From Pseudomonas viridiflava (lineage in GTDB: Bacteria > Pseudomonadota > Gammaproteobacteria > Pseudomonadales > Pseudomonadaceae): DNA of 64,000 bases. Of the stretch, positions 8,970-16,899 are shown piece by piece (the stretch's first letter is position 1; every line of letters starts with the position of its first letter). Location of the stretch: NCBI GenBank assembly GCA_900596015.1, contig UVIF01000002.1, positions 583,400-647,399 on the forward strand, given 5' to 3'. Made by a program: the position numbers and the translations under genes. The notes below the pieces were generated by a model. It saw only the letters and a program-made list of their open reading frames with translations, did not search any database and was not told where the DNA came from.

Positions 8970-9563
8970 ATGAGCGCCAATCCCCGCATCGCCGACTATG
9001 CCATCCACGAGCAATTCATCAATCGCTGGTCGCCGCGCGCGTTCGAGCCGGTAGAGATCGAACAGGACACCCTGCTCAGCTTCTTCGAAGCCGCCCGCTG
9101 GGCCGCCTCGGCCTACAACTCGCAACCTTGGCGTTTTCTCTACGCGCGCCGCGGCACGCCGAACTGGGAGCGCTACCTGGGCCTGCTCAACGAATTCAAC
9201 CGCTCCTGGGCGCAGCACTCGTCGGCCATCGTAATCATCGCCTCGAAGACCACCTTCACCGCCCCTGGCGCCACCGAAGAATCACCGGCGTTGTGGCACA
9301 CCTTCGACACCGGCTCGGCCTGGGCCCACCTTGCGCTGCAAGCCAGCATCAGCGGCTGGCACACCCATGGCATGGCCGGCTTCGATCAGGACAAGACCCG
9401 CGAAGAGCTGAAGGTCCCCGCTGAATACGCGCTGCACGCCGCCGTGGCCATCGGCAAGCTGGGTGACAAGGCCACCCTGGCCGAGTACCTGCAAGGCCGC
9501 GAACTGCCCAGCCCACGCCTGCCGTTGAGCCAACTGGTGGCCGAAGGCGATTTCACGCTGTAA
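8970..9563 (+). CDS. Nitroreductase-family flavoprotein
   Basis: A 197-residue FMN-dependent nitroreductase-fold protein. The N-terminal RWSPRAFEPVEI and FEAARWAASAYNSQPWRFLYA are the FMN-binding signature, and SGWHTHGMAGFD and the C-terminal AIGKLG complete the fold. The natural substrate cannot be predicted. It stands alone, converging with the dehydrogenase at 9.6 kb. Confidence 0.88.
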   Translation: MSANPRIADYAIHEQFINRWSPRAFEPVEIEQDTLLSFFEAARWAASAYNSQPWRFLYARRGTPNWERYLGLLNEFNRSWAQHSSAIVIIASKTTFTAPGATEESPALWHTFDTGSAWAHLALQASISGWHTHGMAGFDQDKTREELKVPAEYALHAAVAIGKLGDKATLAEYLQGRELPSPRLPLSQLVAEGDFTL

Positions 9564-9617
9564 GCCAACCCGTAGACCGATAGGGCGGCAGACTCTGCGC
9601 CGCCGCCCCTGACCCAC

Positions 9618-10553
9618 TCAATACCCGCGAGCGAAATCCACTTCGCCGCGCAGCGCCTTGCCGTCCTGCCACGCCTGCAGGTTTTCAACGAACAGCTCGA
9701 CCATGGCCGGTGGCGAAGTGGGCGCTGCGCTGTGGCCGGTGAGCAGCAAGCCCCAGGCCGTCCAGAACGGGTGTTTGACCGGCAACGGCTCCTGACGGCA
9801 GACGTCGATCACCGCCCCAGCCAAGTGCCCTTCCTTGAGCGCTTCCACCAGGTCGGCATCCACCACCGCCACGCCGCGTCCGGCGTTGATGAACAGTGCC
9901 TGCGGCTTGAAGCGCTTGAACAGCGCGGCGTCGAACAGATCGTGGGTCTGCGCGGTGTCGGGCAGCAGGTTGATGACGTAGTCGGCCTCTTCCACCAGAC
10001 GCCCGAGCTCATCGAGCGGCGCCACCTCGATGAACGGTGACAACTCTCTTGCAGTGCTGGCCACACCTATCAAAGTGACGCCGAAGGGTTGCAGGAATCT
10101 CGCCACCGCTTGGCCGATCTCGCCGACGCCGACGATCAGCACGCGACGCCCGGCCAAGCTGCAACCGGGGCGCGGATCCCACTTGCGCTCGACCTGGCTG
10201 ACCAGCCGCGCCAGCACTTCGCGCTCATGGCCCAGCATATAGGTCAGCATGTACTCGGCCATGACTTGGCCGAAGATGCCGACGGCGCGGGTCAGGCGAT
10301 AGGCACGCGGCAGGCCGTCGCCCAATAGCGGTGTGACGCCCGCCCACGTCGACTGTGCCCACTGCGGCGTCGCGCCGGTGCGCAGCAGGCTGACGAACAG
10401 GTCCGGCTGGCCGAGCCAGACCGGGCAGTCCGCCGCCAGCCGCGCCAGCTCGGCGGGGTCGCCGCTGGTTTGTACATTCAAATGGGGAGCAGCTGCGCCG
10501 AGCAACTTGGCGTAAACGGCATAATCGTGTTCGGCGATCAGAACGCGGGTCAT
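9618..10553 (-). CDS. D-2-hydroxyacid dehydrogenase, GhrA-like glyoxylate/hydroxypyruvate reductase
   Basis: A 311-residue NAD(P)-dependent reductase. Visible are the dinucleotide-binding VGVGEIGQAVARFL (about residues 143-156), the active-site Arg in NAGRGVAVVD, Glu in CRQEPLP and the catalytic His in LTGHSAAPTSP. The start MTRVLIAEHDYAVYAKL was chosen at 10553, since the ORF extension upstream reads through ycgL in a wrong frame. The short N-terminal catalytic domain and sequence resemble GhrA more than PdxB or SerA. Confidence 0.88.
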   Translation of the reverse strand: MTRVLIAEHDYAVYAKLLGAAAPHLNVQTSGDPAELARLAADCPVWLGQPDLFVSLLRTGATPQWAQSTWAGVTPLLGDGLPRAYRLTRAVGIFGQVMAEYMLTYMLGHEREVLARLVSQVERKWDPRPGCSLAGRRVLIVGVGEIGQAVARFLQPFGVTLIGVASTARELSPFIEVAPLDELGRLVEEADYVINLLPDTAQTHDLFDAALFKRFKPQALFINAGRGVAVVDADLVEALKEGHLAGAVIDVCRQEPLPVKHPFWTAWGLLLTGHSAAPTSPPAMVELFVENLQAWQDGKALRGEVDFARGY

Positions 10554-10632
10554 TGCGAGGCCTTGGTCAAGACAGCTGCGCGACCCTGTATCGGCAGGGC
10601 GGCGGCAGGCAGGGTTGGTCAGATAAGGAGAG

Positions 10633-10926
10633 TCAAATAGGGTCGTTGCGGCGCAGCAGCTCTTCGGGAAGATGCTCGATGTACTCGTCTTCGGCAGGCG
10701 GCATCTGCAGGTGGTAGCCCTGGGTTTCCAAGTGCTCGAGCACCAGGTTGATGTCTTCGCGCGCCAGGGCACGTTCCGGGCTGAGTACCAGATCGAAGGC
10801 GTGCACCGGTTTGCCGAACACACCCAACAGCCCTTCGGGGACGCGCTCGAGCGCATCGCTCTTGAGCACATAGAGGTACATTTCGTTCTTGCGCGGGCTA
10901 CGGTAGATCGAACAGATACGTTTCAT
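10633..10926 (-). CDS. ycgL: YcgL domain protein
   Basis: A 97-residue YcgL-family protein: [20 protein letters not shown], then [21 protein letters not shown] and the C-terminal [14 protein letters not shown]. The ATG overlaps the end of rnd by 4 bases, so it is translationally coupled to RNase D. The function is unknown, but the rnd-ycgL-ycgN neighbourhood recurs in gammaproteobacteria. Confidence 0.92.
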   Translation of the reverse strand: MKRICSIYRSPRKNEMYLYVLKSDALERVPEGLLGVFGKPVHAFDLVLSPERALAREDINLVLEHLETQGYHLQMPPAEDEYIEHLPEELLRRNDPI

Positions 10927-12056
10927 GGCTGGTCTCCAGCGGTGGCCAGGCTGTCGAGCAGGGCCTGCCCCATGCGCTCGCGTCGCCATCCACGCAGCGA
11001 ATCGGGCAATTGATAGGGGCCGTCGGGGTAGCCTGTCTTGAGCAACGCCTCAAGGGTCTTCTTGCGCAGCATCAGCTCGGGCGCCATGTTCAGACGCTCG
11101 GCTTCACGCTGGCCAATCGCACGCAACTGCTTGAGCACGGCCGACGCTTCGATCGGCAACGGCTCGGGCAGCACCGCGGGCCACTGCTCGGGCGCAACGC
11201 TGGCCGCAGCCTTGATCAACGCCAGGATCTGCTCGCCATCCTGGCGGACGGTGCGCGGATGCATGTCTTCGATCTTGGCCAGCGTCTGCAGGTTGTCCGG
11301 TTGCAGCTTGGCCAGCGGCCACAGAGACTGCTCGCGCACGATGCGGTTGCGTGGCAGGTCGCGGGCACGGGCTTCGCGTTCGCGCCACGCGCACAGTTCG
11401 CGCAGCACCGCCAATTGCGCGCGTGACAGTTTCCAGGCCAGTTTGGCGTCACGGTACAGCTCGTCGGGGTTCACTTCGCGGCGCAGCTGTGCCACCAATT
11501 CGGCGCCGTCTTCGAGCACCCAGGCGTACTTGTCGTCGGACAGCTGCGGGCGGAGCTTTTCGAACACCTCGGCCAGGTGCACGGCATCCTCGGCAGCGTA
11601 GCTGACCTGAGTGTCGGACAGCGGTCGCTGCAGCCAATCCGAACGCGTCTCGCCCTTGGGCAACTCGATGCCCAGCACTTCCTGGACCAGGCGCGAATAG
11701 CCCATGGAGAACCCCAGGTTGAGGTAGGCGGCGGCCAGCTGGGTGTCGAACAGCGGCGCCGGCAGGCTGCCGGTCAGGCGCAGCAGCACTTCCAGGTCTT
11801 CGCTGCAGGCGTGCAGCACCTTGATGACTGCGGGATTTTCCAGCAGCTGCGTCAGCGGCTGCCACTGGGTGATCGACAGAGGGTCGATGAGGAAAGCGCT
11901 GGCGCCATCGCCGATCTGCAACAGCCCTGCGATGGGGTAGAAGGTGTCGACCCGCATGAATTCGGTGTCGAGGGCAACGTACGGCAAGCTCTGCCAGTGG
12001 GCGCAATGCTCAGCCAGGCTGGCATCGTCGCGAATCCAGTGAATATCGATGGCCAC
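10923..12056 (-). CDS. rnd: Ribonuclease D
   Basis: A 377-residue 3'-5' exoribonuclease that trims tRNA precursors. The DEDD catalytic residues are recognisable: D and E in [15 protein letters not shown] in [11 protein letters not shown] and Y/D in [10 protein letters not shown]. The C-terminal half holds the HRDC region ([22 protein letters not shown]). The start is taken as GTG at 12056 ([17 protein letters not shown]) with GGAGAG upstream; the 21-residue extension to 12119 is less likely. It is cotranscribed with ycgL. Confidence 0.93.
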   Translation of the reverse strand: MAIDIHWIRDDASLAEHCAHWQSLPYVALDTEFMRVDTFYPIAGLLQIGDGASAFLIDPLSITQWQPLTQLLENPAVIKVLHACSEDLEVLLRLTGSLPAPLFDTQLAAAYLNLGFSMGYSRLVQEVLGIELPKGETRSDWLQRPLSDTQVSYAAEDAVHLAEVFEKLRPQLSDDKYAWVLEDGAELVAQLRREVNPDELYRDAKLAWKLSRAQLAVLRELCAWREREARARDLPRNRIVREQSLWPLAKLQPDNLQTLAKIEDMHPRTVRQDGEQILALIKAAASVAPEQWPAVLPEPLPIEASAVLKQLRAIGQREAERLNMAPELMLRKKTLEALLKTGYPDGPYQLPDSLRGWRRERMGQALLDSLATAGDQP

Positions 12057-12261
12057 AAGGCTCTCCCACGAATAATGGCGCGCAGTATATATCGGCCCTG
12101 CTTCCACGGGGACATCCATGCGTGCCTGCGGTCGTTAATCCGGCGAGCGCCCGTTGCGGGCACATGCATTGAACGATCTGCCCCCAACGGGGGGTCGAAC
12201 CTAGGCATCGGGCCATTTTCCATGGCCCACCATTCTGTCCACCCCACCCAGAGGTGTCGAG

Positions 12262-12486
12262 ATGCCGGTAAAACACAACCTGTTCGCTGATTTGAAACAG
12301 AGCAAGGAAGAAGTCGAAAACCGCGCCAAGAGCGACGATCGGCTTAGTCAGCTACTGACCCAGTACCATGTCAGCGATGCCGACGTGGTCAAGGCCGAAG
12401 ACCGCGCCGCGCCGGACGACGAGGTCAAGAAGCTCAAGGAAAAACGCCTGCTGATCAAGGACAAGATCGTCCAGCATCTGGGCTGA
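12262..12486 (+). CDS. YdcH-like DUF465 protein
   Basis: A 74-residue charged, helical protein (MPVKHNLFADLKQSKEEV ... DDEVKKLKEKRLLIKDKIVQHL), matching the DUF465/YdcH family in length and in the C-terminal LKEKRLLIKDKI motif. AGAGG precedes the ATG by 7-8 bases. The function is unknown. A GCGGCGC/GCGCCGC hairpin without a clear T-run follows the stop. Confidence 0.85.
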   Translation: MPVKHNLFADLKQSKEEVENRAKSDDRLSQLLTQYHVSDADVVKAEDRAAPDDEVKKLKEKRLLIKDKIVQHLG

Positions 12487-12544
12487 CCCTACCCATGGCA
12501 GCGGCGCATGCGCGCCGCCTCCCGCTGCACTGATCCTGCACGCT

Positions 12545-13153
12545 TCACAGCGTCGACGATTCGCGCTTCAGGTCTGCATGGCGAAAGGGCTTGGTGGCGC
12601 CGGACAGCGACGTGGCCACTTGATCGAGCCAGTGCTCGGCAGTGAATTTTGGCGCAGCCCCCGCGAGCAGGATCAGCATCAGGCCAGGCAATAGCTTGGC
12701 CGGCCCCAGGCGCTGCAGGTTCCAACGCTCCAGCAACAGCAAGAATGCAAAGGCGGCGCTCCCCCCGATCAGCGCGCCCATGATGGCCTCCGCCATCGGG
12801 TGGATCACATTGCCCACCAGCGTCGCGGCGAACCATACCCCGAAGCCGATACCCGCCAAAGCCGCCGGCCAGCGCAGGTACGGGTGAACCTGCCGCGCCA
12901 GAACGCTCGCCAGCACCGGCACCATCAGGCAGGCATTCATCGCATGACCGCTGAACACCGCAACATTCAACGATGGCAGGCCGATCCCCCAGCCCTTGAA
13001 CAGGATTTTGCTGGCACCCACCAAGCCATAGGCGCACAGCACCGTCAGCAACCACACCGTACAAGCCGGGCGTGAGCCGGCCAACCACAACCAACCGGCA
13101 ATCACCAGCGCAATTGGAAACATCACGGTGATAGCACCGTATTCCAACAACAT
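12545..13153 (-). CDS. PAP2-superfamily-like integral membrane protein
   Basis: A 202-residue membrane protein with about six hydrophobic segments. VFSGHAMNACLMVPVL carries the PAP2 motif-2 SGHA, and ATLVGNVIHPMAEAIMGALIGG resembles motif 3 with its His but without the usual preceding Arg; the motif-1 K-x6-R-P is poorly preserved. It is probably a lipid phosphatase relative, possibly catalytically altered. It lies 55 bp downstream of the zinc-ribbon protein on the same strand and may be cotranscribed with it. Confidence 0.6.
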   Translation of the reverse strand: MLLEYGAITVMFPIALVIAGWLWLAGSRPACTVWLLTVLCAYGLVGASKILFKGWGIGLPSLNVAVFSGHAMNACLMVPVLASVLARQVHPYLRWPAALAGIGFGVWFAATLVGNVIHPMAEAIMGALIGGSAAFAFLLLLERWNLQRLGPAKLLPGLMLILLAGAAPKFTAEHWLDQVATSLSGATKPFRHADLKRESSTL

Positions 13154-13208
13154 GCATCACTCCTTCAAAATCGAACAGGCGGCGCCAGGCGTGAAGCCCG
13201 GCGCAACG

Positions 13209-14027
13209 TCAAAGCGTCTTGTTGAGCGTTATACGCGAGATATCATTCACCGCGATGTACTTCTTGGCATTCTTCGACACGCGCATGCAACCAAATACCA
13301 GTACGTAGGCACCGGCCAGGTCCTCCAGTTCATGGATGGGGAAACGCTGGGTGAAATCATCGACCAGCGAACCGTCGACCACCACGCTCAAGTCCTGCCG
13401 CCCACCGGTGTTGAGCCACAGGCTCGGTGGCTGATCACCCGACTGCGCCGCATCGGACACCAAGCCCCAGTAACCGCGCATGCGTTCCAGCTCATCGAAC
13501 TCGGCACGGGCGAACGGCACGAAGAAATCGCGCACCTTGAACAGCCCGCTTTCCACAGAAATCAGCTGCTCGGAGCGACGGAAGTCCTCACTCAAAATCA
13601 GGTTCTTCAACAGCGTGCTCAACCGCCGCTGGCGCGTCTGCGCCCCCTGGGCGGCACGCCCGCCACTGTGCCGGCCCACCCCGTAGACCGGCTCGGTACC
13701 CTCCTCCACCCCGTAGTGACGCAGCGGCGCACCGAAGGCAAAGTCCACCTCGATGCGCTCGCCACGATTGACCACATCGTCCTGCTCCAGCGTATCACCC
13801 CGATAAGACTCGCTTTGCGGGCCGCCCATGTCGCAGAAGTCGGCATGCGGCCGCGCGCCGAAACACGACGCCTGGCCACTGCGCGCCGCCTTGCGATAGA
13901 ACCCCGGCCCCAGGCAACGCGGACACAGCAGATTGCGCCGCATGACAGCCACGCAATTGGGGCTGAGCGTCTCGAATCCGGCGATGTCGTAAACGGTGTT
14001 GTTGATGGTGCACAAGGCGACGTCCAT
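13209..14027 (-). CDS. Uncharacterised zinc-ribbon protein with OB-fold-like C-terminus
   Basis: I do not recognise this 272-residue protein as a named family. Residues about 1-65 hold MDVALCTINNTVYDIAGF, then LLCPRCLGPGFYRKAARSGQ and CFGARPHADFC: a CxxC plus C/H/C arrangement recalling the N-terminal zinc ribbon of CoiA-like proteins. The middle contains RRLSTLLKNLILSEDFRRS. The C-terminus (GAYVLVFGCMRVSKNAKKYI) has alternating strands that could be an OB-fold nucleic-acid-binding domain. A DNA- or RNA-related role is an inference. It is followed by the PAP2-like gene. Confidence 0.6.
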   Translation of the reverse strand: MDVALCTINNTVYDIAGFETLSPNCVAVMRRNLLCPRCLGPGFYRKAARSGQASCFGARPHADFCDMGGPQSESYRGDTLEQDDVVNRGERIEVDFAFGAPLRHYGVEEGTEPVYGVGRHSGGRAAQGAQTRQRRLSTLLKNLILSEDFRRSEQLISVESGLFKVRDFFVPFARAEFDELERMRGYWGLVSDAAQSGDQPPSLWLNTGGRQDLSVVVDGSLVDDFTQRFPIHELEDLAGAYVLVFGCMRVSKNAKKYIAVNDISRITLNKTL

Positions 14028-14248
14028 GCAGCTCTCCGGCTCAAGCGTTTGGTAAAGGAAAGCCGGAGGTTGGCAGCGGGTGGGGTGGGAGGATAGGTGA
14101 AGGGGGGATTTTCAGATTTGTCCTACAGGGTTTCTTCAATTCGGCGTATGTATGCTGGAAACCCTGAGTAGCGAGCCGGTACCCGGCTCACCCTGGACGC
14201 AGGTCTGGGCTGTTGGAACCGTGGGAAAAAGGTTCGCCAGCCCGCTTT

Positions 14249-14647
14249 TCAGGCCTTGGCAATCTCTGGCGCCAGCAGCCATTCGGCACTGTCATTCCAG
14301 ACGTCCATGCGCACTATCTTGCCATTGCGTACCTCGAACCGATCCAGATAACGATTACCCGAGAAACTTCGGCCATCGGCCCATTCGCCGAACAGTGTGC
14401 CGTTCGAATACACCACGGTGTGATCGCCGCGATCCATCCAGTCGAAGTTACCCAAGGCTTTTTTGACCCAGGCGTAACGTGAACCGTTGAACGCAGTGAT
14501 TGCCTGGGGGTTGGGCATCACCCGCCCGCCGGTAAAGGTGATCTGCACATCCTCACTCATGAACGTCGCAGCGCGGACCGGATCCGGCGCCATTGAAGCC
14601 TCGAGGAAACTGCTAACAATCTGTACGTCTTCGTTCATCTCAATCAT
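14249..14647 (-). CDS. SnoaL/NTF2-fold nuclear transport factor 2 family protein
   Basis: A 132-residue NTF2-fold protein. The helix VQIVSSFLEASMAPDPVRAATFMSEDV, central strands with GEWADGRSFSGNRYLDRFEVRNGKIVRMDVWND and the short length fit SnoaL-like ketosteroid-isomerase relatives. The start at 14647 is supported by AGGAGTT 8 bases upstream. The substrate or binding partner is unknown. It is divergent from the ABC importer operon and shares its 185-bp upstream region. Confidence 0.8.
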   Translation of the reverse strand: MIEMNEDVQIVSSFLEASMAPDPVRAATFMSEDVQITFTGGRVMPNPQAITAFNGSRYAWVKKALGNFDWMDRGDHTVVYSNGTLFGEWADGRSFSGNRYLDRFEVRNGKIVRMDVWNDSAEWLLAPEIAKA

Positions 14648-14786
14648 TGCCACAACTCCTGAATCAAGGAAAACCCGGTAACCGCGCATGCCTCTGCCTG
14701 GTGCGGGCCGCTTTATTTTGGCGCGTAAACAGGCGCCCGAATGGATACTTAAGCCGTTTCCAAGGATGTAACGACTGGCACCCTAC

Positions 14787-14816
14787 TTGCTAGCAATAAA
14801 TATGCAAATGCTAGCA
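14787..14816 (+). promoter_or_regulatory. Twin palindromic operator before the ABC importer operon
   Basis: TTGCTAGCAA (14787-14796, perfect palindrome) and TGCTAGCA (14809-14816) have centres 21 bp apart, two helical turns, just upstream of the CAGGAGAG ribosome-binding site. A near-identical pair lies upstream of the GGT-like gene (22989-23020). It is a candidate operator of the GntR regulator encoded at 20.6-21.3 kb; the assignment is an inference. Confidence 0.7.
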
Positions 14817-14832
14817 ATCAGGAGAGTAAACC

Positions 14833-16026
14833 ATGGCCACCTGGCTTCCAAACCTGCAACGTCTGCTGTTCCCCGTGGCTGCGGCAGCCACTCTCAACCT
14901 GGCAATGGTTCTCGGCGCGCACGCGGCCGAACCGCCAATCAAAGTCGGTCTGGTAGCCGCCCTCTCGGGTCAATCGGCCAAATCCGGCGAAGCCCTGACC
15001 CGTGGCCTGAGCATGGCCATCAATGAGGTCAACGCCCGCGGCGGCGTGCTTGGGCGTCAGTTGGAATTGGTGCGTCGTGATGACGAAAGCAACCCGTCCA
15101 AAGGTATGCTCGCCGCTCGCGAGCTGGTCCAGCGCGAGAAGGTCACCGTGCTGTTCGGCGGCTTGGACACGCCGGTTTCTCTGGCAATCGTACCGCTGGC
15201 CAATCAACTGAAAGTACCGTTCATGGGCATCTGGGCGGCAGGTACGAAGATCACTGAAAACGGCGCGGCAGATAACTATGTGTTCCGCGTCTCTGCCGTC
15301 GACGAGCTGGTGGACGAGGCGCTGGTGCAATACGGCGTCGCCAACGGCATGAAAAAGCCGGGCATGATCCTTATCAATAACCCGTGGGGCGAATCCAACG
15401 AGGCGGGTTTCAAACGTGCCCTGGAAAAACGCAGCCTGGCCAATGCCGGTGTCGAGCGCATCCAGGACAGCGATCTGGATGTGGTTCCGCAACTGACGCG
15501 CTTGAAAAACGCCGGTGCGGACACGTTGCTGATGGTCGGCAATGTGGGTCCATCGGCGCAGGTCGTGAAGTCTCTGGACCGCATGGGCTGGAACGTCCCG
15601 GTGGTTTCCCACTGGGGCCCGGCCGGTGGTCGCTTCGGCGAACTGGCAGGCCCGAATGCGTCCAAGGTGCATTTCATCCAGACCTACGTGTTCACCGAAC
15701 ACAACGGCGCCAAGGGCGATGCATTGCTGGCCGCATTGAAGACAGCCTACCCGCAGATCAAGACCGTGGCCGACGTGACCCCGGCAGTCGGCATTGCCAA
15801 TGCGTACGACGCGCTGCATCTCGCCGCTCAAGCCATCGAAAAGGCCGGCAAAACGGACGGCCCGGCCGTGCGCGATGGTTTCTACGCAATCACCGACTAT
15901 GACGGCTTGATCAAGCACTACAAGCAGCCGTTCAGCCCGTCCAAGCATGACGCCCTGGGGCCTGACGACTATATCTTCAGCCACTTCGTCAACGACCAGA
16001 TCGTACCGCTCAAGCCTCAGGAGTAA
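14833..16026 (+). CDS. Periplasmic branched-chain-type ABC substrate-binding protein
   Basis: A 397-residue periplasmic-binding protein of the LivJ/LivK (Peripla_BP_6) type. A signal peptide ends near GAHAAEP (about residue 34); the mature start PIKVGLVAALSGQSAKSGEALTRGLSMAINEVNARGG is diagnostic. GGLDTPVSLAIVPLANQLKVPFMG and NNPWGESNEAGFKRAL belong to the two lobes. It is the first gene of a tight operon: 3 bp to the permease, then 4-bp overlaps through to the amidohydrolase. The ligand is unknown and could be an amino-acid-like, amide or aromatic compound, since this class is broad. Confidence 0.93.
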   Translation: MATWLPNLQRLLFPVAAAATLNLAMVLGAHAAEPPIKVGLVAALSGQSAKSGEALTRGLSMAINEVNARGGVLGRQLELVRRDDESNPSKGMLAARELVQREKVTVLFGGLDTPVSLAIVPLANQLKVPFMGIWAAGTKITENGAADNYVFRVSAVDELVDEALVQYGVANGMKKPGMILINNPWGESNEAGFKRALEKRSLANAGVERIQDSDLDVVPQLTRLKNAGADTLLMVGNVGPSAQVVKSLDRMGWNVPVVSHWGPAGGRFGELAGPNASKVHFIQTYVFTEHNGAKGDALLAALKTAYPQIKTVADVTPAVGIANAYDALHLAAQAIEKAGKTDGPAVRDGFYAITDYDGLIKHYKQPFSPSKHDALGPDDYIFSHFVNDQIVPLKPQE

Positions 16027-16029
16027 GCG

Positions 16030-16899
16030 ATGTTCACCGCCGCCATTATCACCGGGCTCGGCCTGGGCAGCATGTATGCGTTGCTGGCGTTGGGTTTTCA
16101 CCTGACCTACGTCGTATCGCGCACCGTCAACTTTGCCCAGGGCAGCGCCATGATGGTCGGTGCGGTGCTCGGCTACACGTTTTGCATCAACTGGGGCTGG
16201 CCATTGTGGTTGGGCGTGCCGCTGACACTGATCCTCTGTGCGCTGTATGGCCTGGTGATCGAGCGCTACCTGGTGCGACCTTTCCACAGCCGTGGCTCGC
16301 AGGCCTGGCTGATGGCAACGGTGGCGGGCGGAATCCTGGTGGACAACCTCGCGCTGTTTACCTTCGGCAAGGAGCCTCGACAGTTCGAAAGCGCCTTGGT
16401 GAACCTGAGTGTCGAGCTGTTCGGCAGCCACGTCAGTGCCCTGCAATTGCTGATTCCGCTGGCGGGCGCGGCCGTGGCCTTGGCGCTGCATCTGGTGCGG
16501 CGCTACACCCGGCTGGGCAAGGTGCTCGAAGCCTGCGTGCAGAATCCGCGTGCGGCGATGTTGATGGGTATCAACGTCAATCGGGTGGTGGCCATCGCCT
16601 TTGCGTTGTCGACCGTCTTCGCGGGGGTGGCGGGCCTGCTGATTGCGCCGCTTTTCAGCGTAAACGCGGAAATGGGCATGTTGTTCGGCCTGAAAGCCTT
16701 TGCAGTAGCGATTCTCGGCGGCATCGGCAGCGCGGGCGGTGTATTTGCCGCCGGATTGCTGTTCGGCCTGGCCGAAGCATTGATCACCTTGTACTTCGGC
16801 TCGGCATTCACCCAGATATTTACCTTCGCGCTGGTCATTCTGGCGCTGGCGATTCGTCCCAACGGTCTGTTTGGCAGCCGGGCATTGGTGAAAGTATGA
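16030..16899 (+). CDS. LivH-type ABC permease
   Basis: A 289-residue inner-membrane permease with about eight hydrophobic segments. The family hallmarks GLGLGSMYALLALGFHLTYVV near the N-terminus and FGLKAFAVAILGGIGSAGGVFAAGLLFGLAE near the C-terminus (EAA-like loop) are present. It overlaps the next gene by 4 bases (ATGA) and is the LivH partner of the fused LivM-LivG-LivF protein. Confidence 0.93.
   Translation: MFTAAIITGLGLGSMYALLALGFHLTYVVSRTVNFAQGSAMMVGAVLGYTFCINWGWPLWLGVPLTLILCALYGLVIERYLVRPFHSRGSQAWLMATVAGGILVDNLALFTFGKEPRQFESALVNLSVELFGSHVSALQLLIPLAGAAVALALHLVRRYTRLGKVLEACVQNPRAAMLMGINVNRVVAIAFALSTVFAGVAGLLIAPLFSVNAEMGMLFGLKAFAVAILGGIGSAGGVFAAGLLFGLAEALITLYFGSAFTQIFTFALVILALAIRPNGLFGSRALVKV

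Noticed and set aside
16182..16895. N-terminal extension of the LivM fusion
   Set aside because: It is livH read in another frame; the overlapping ATGA at 16896 is the natural start.
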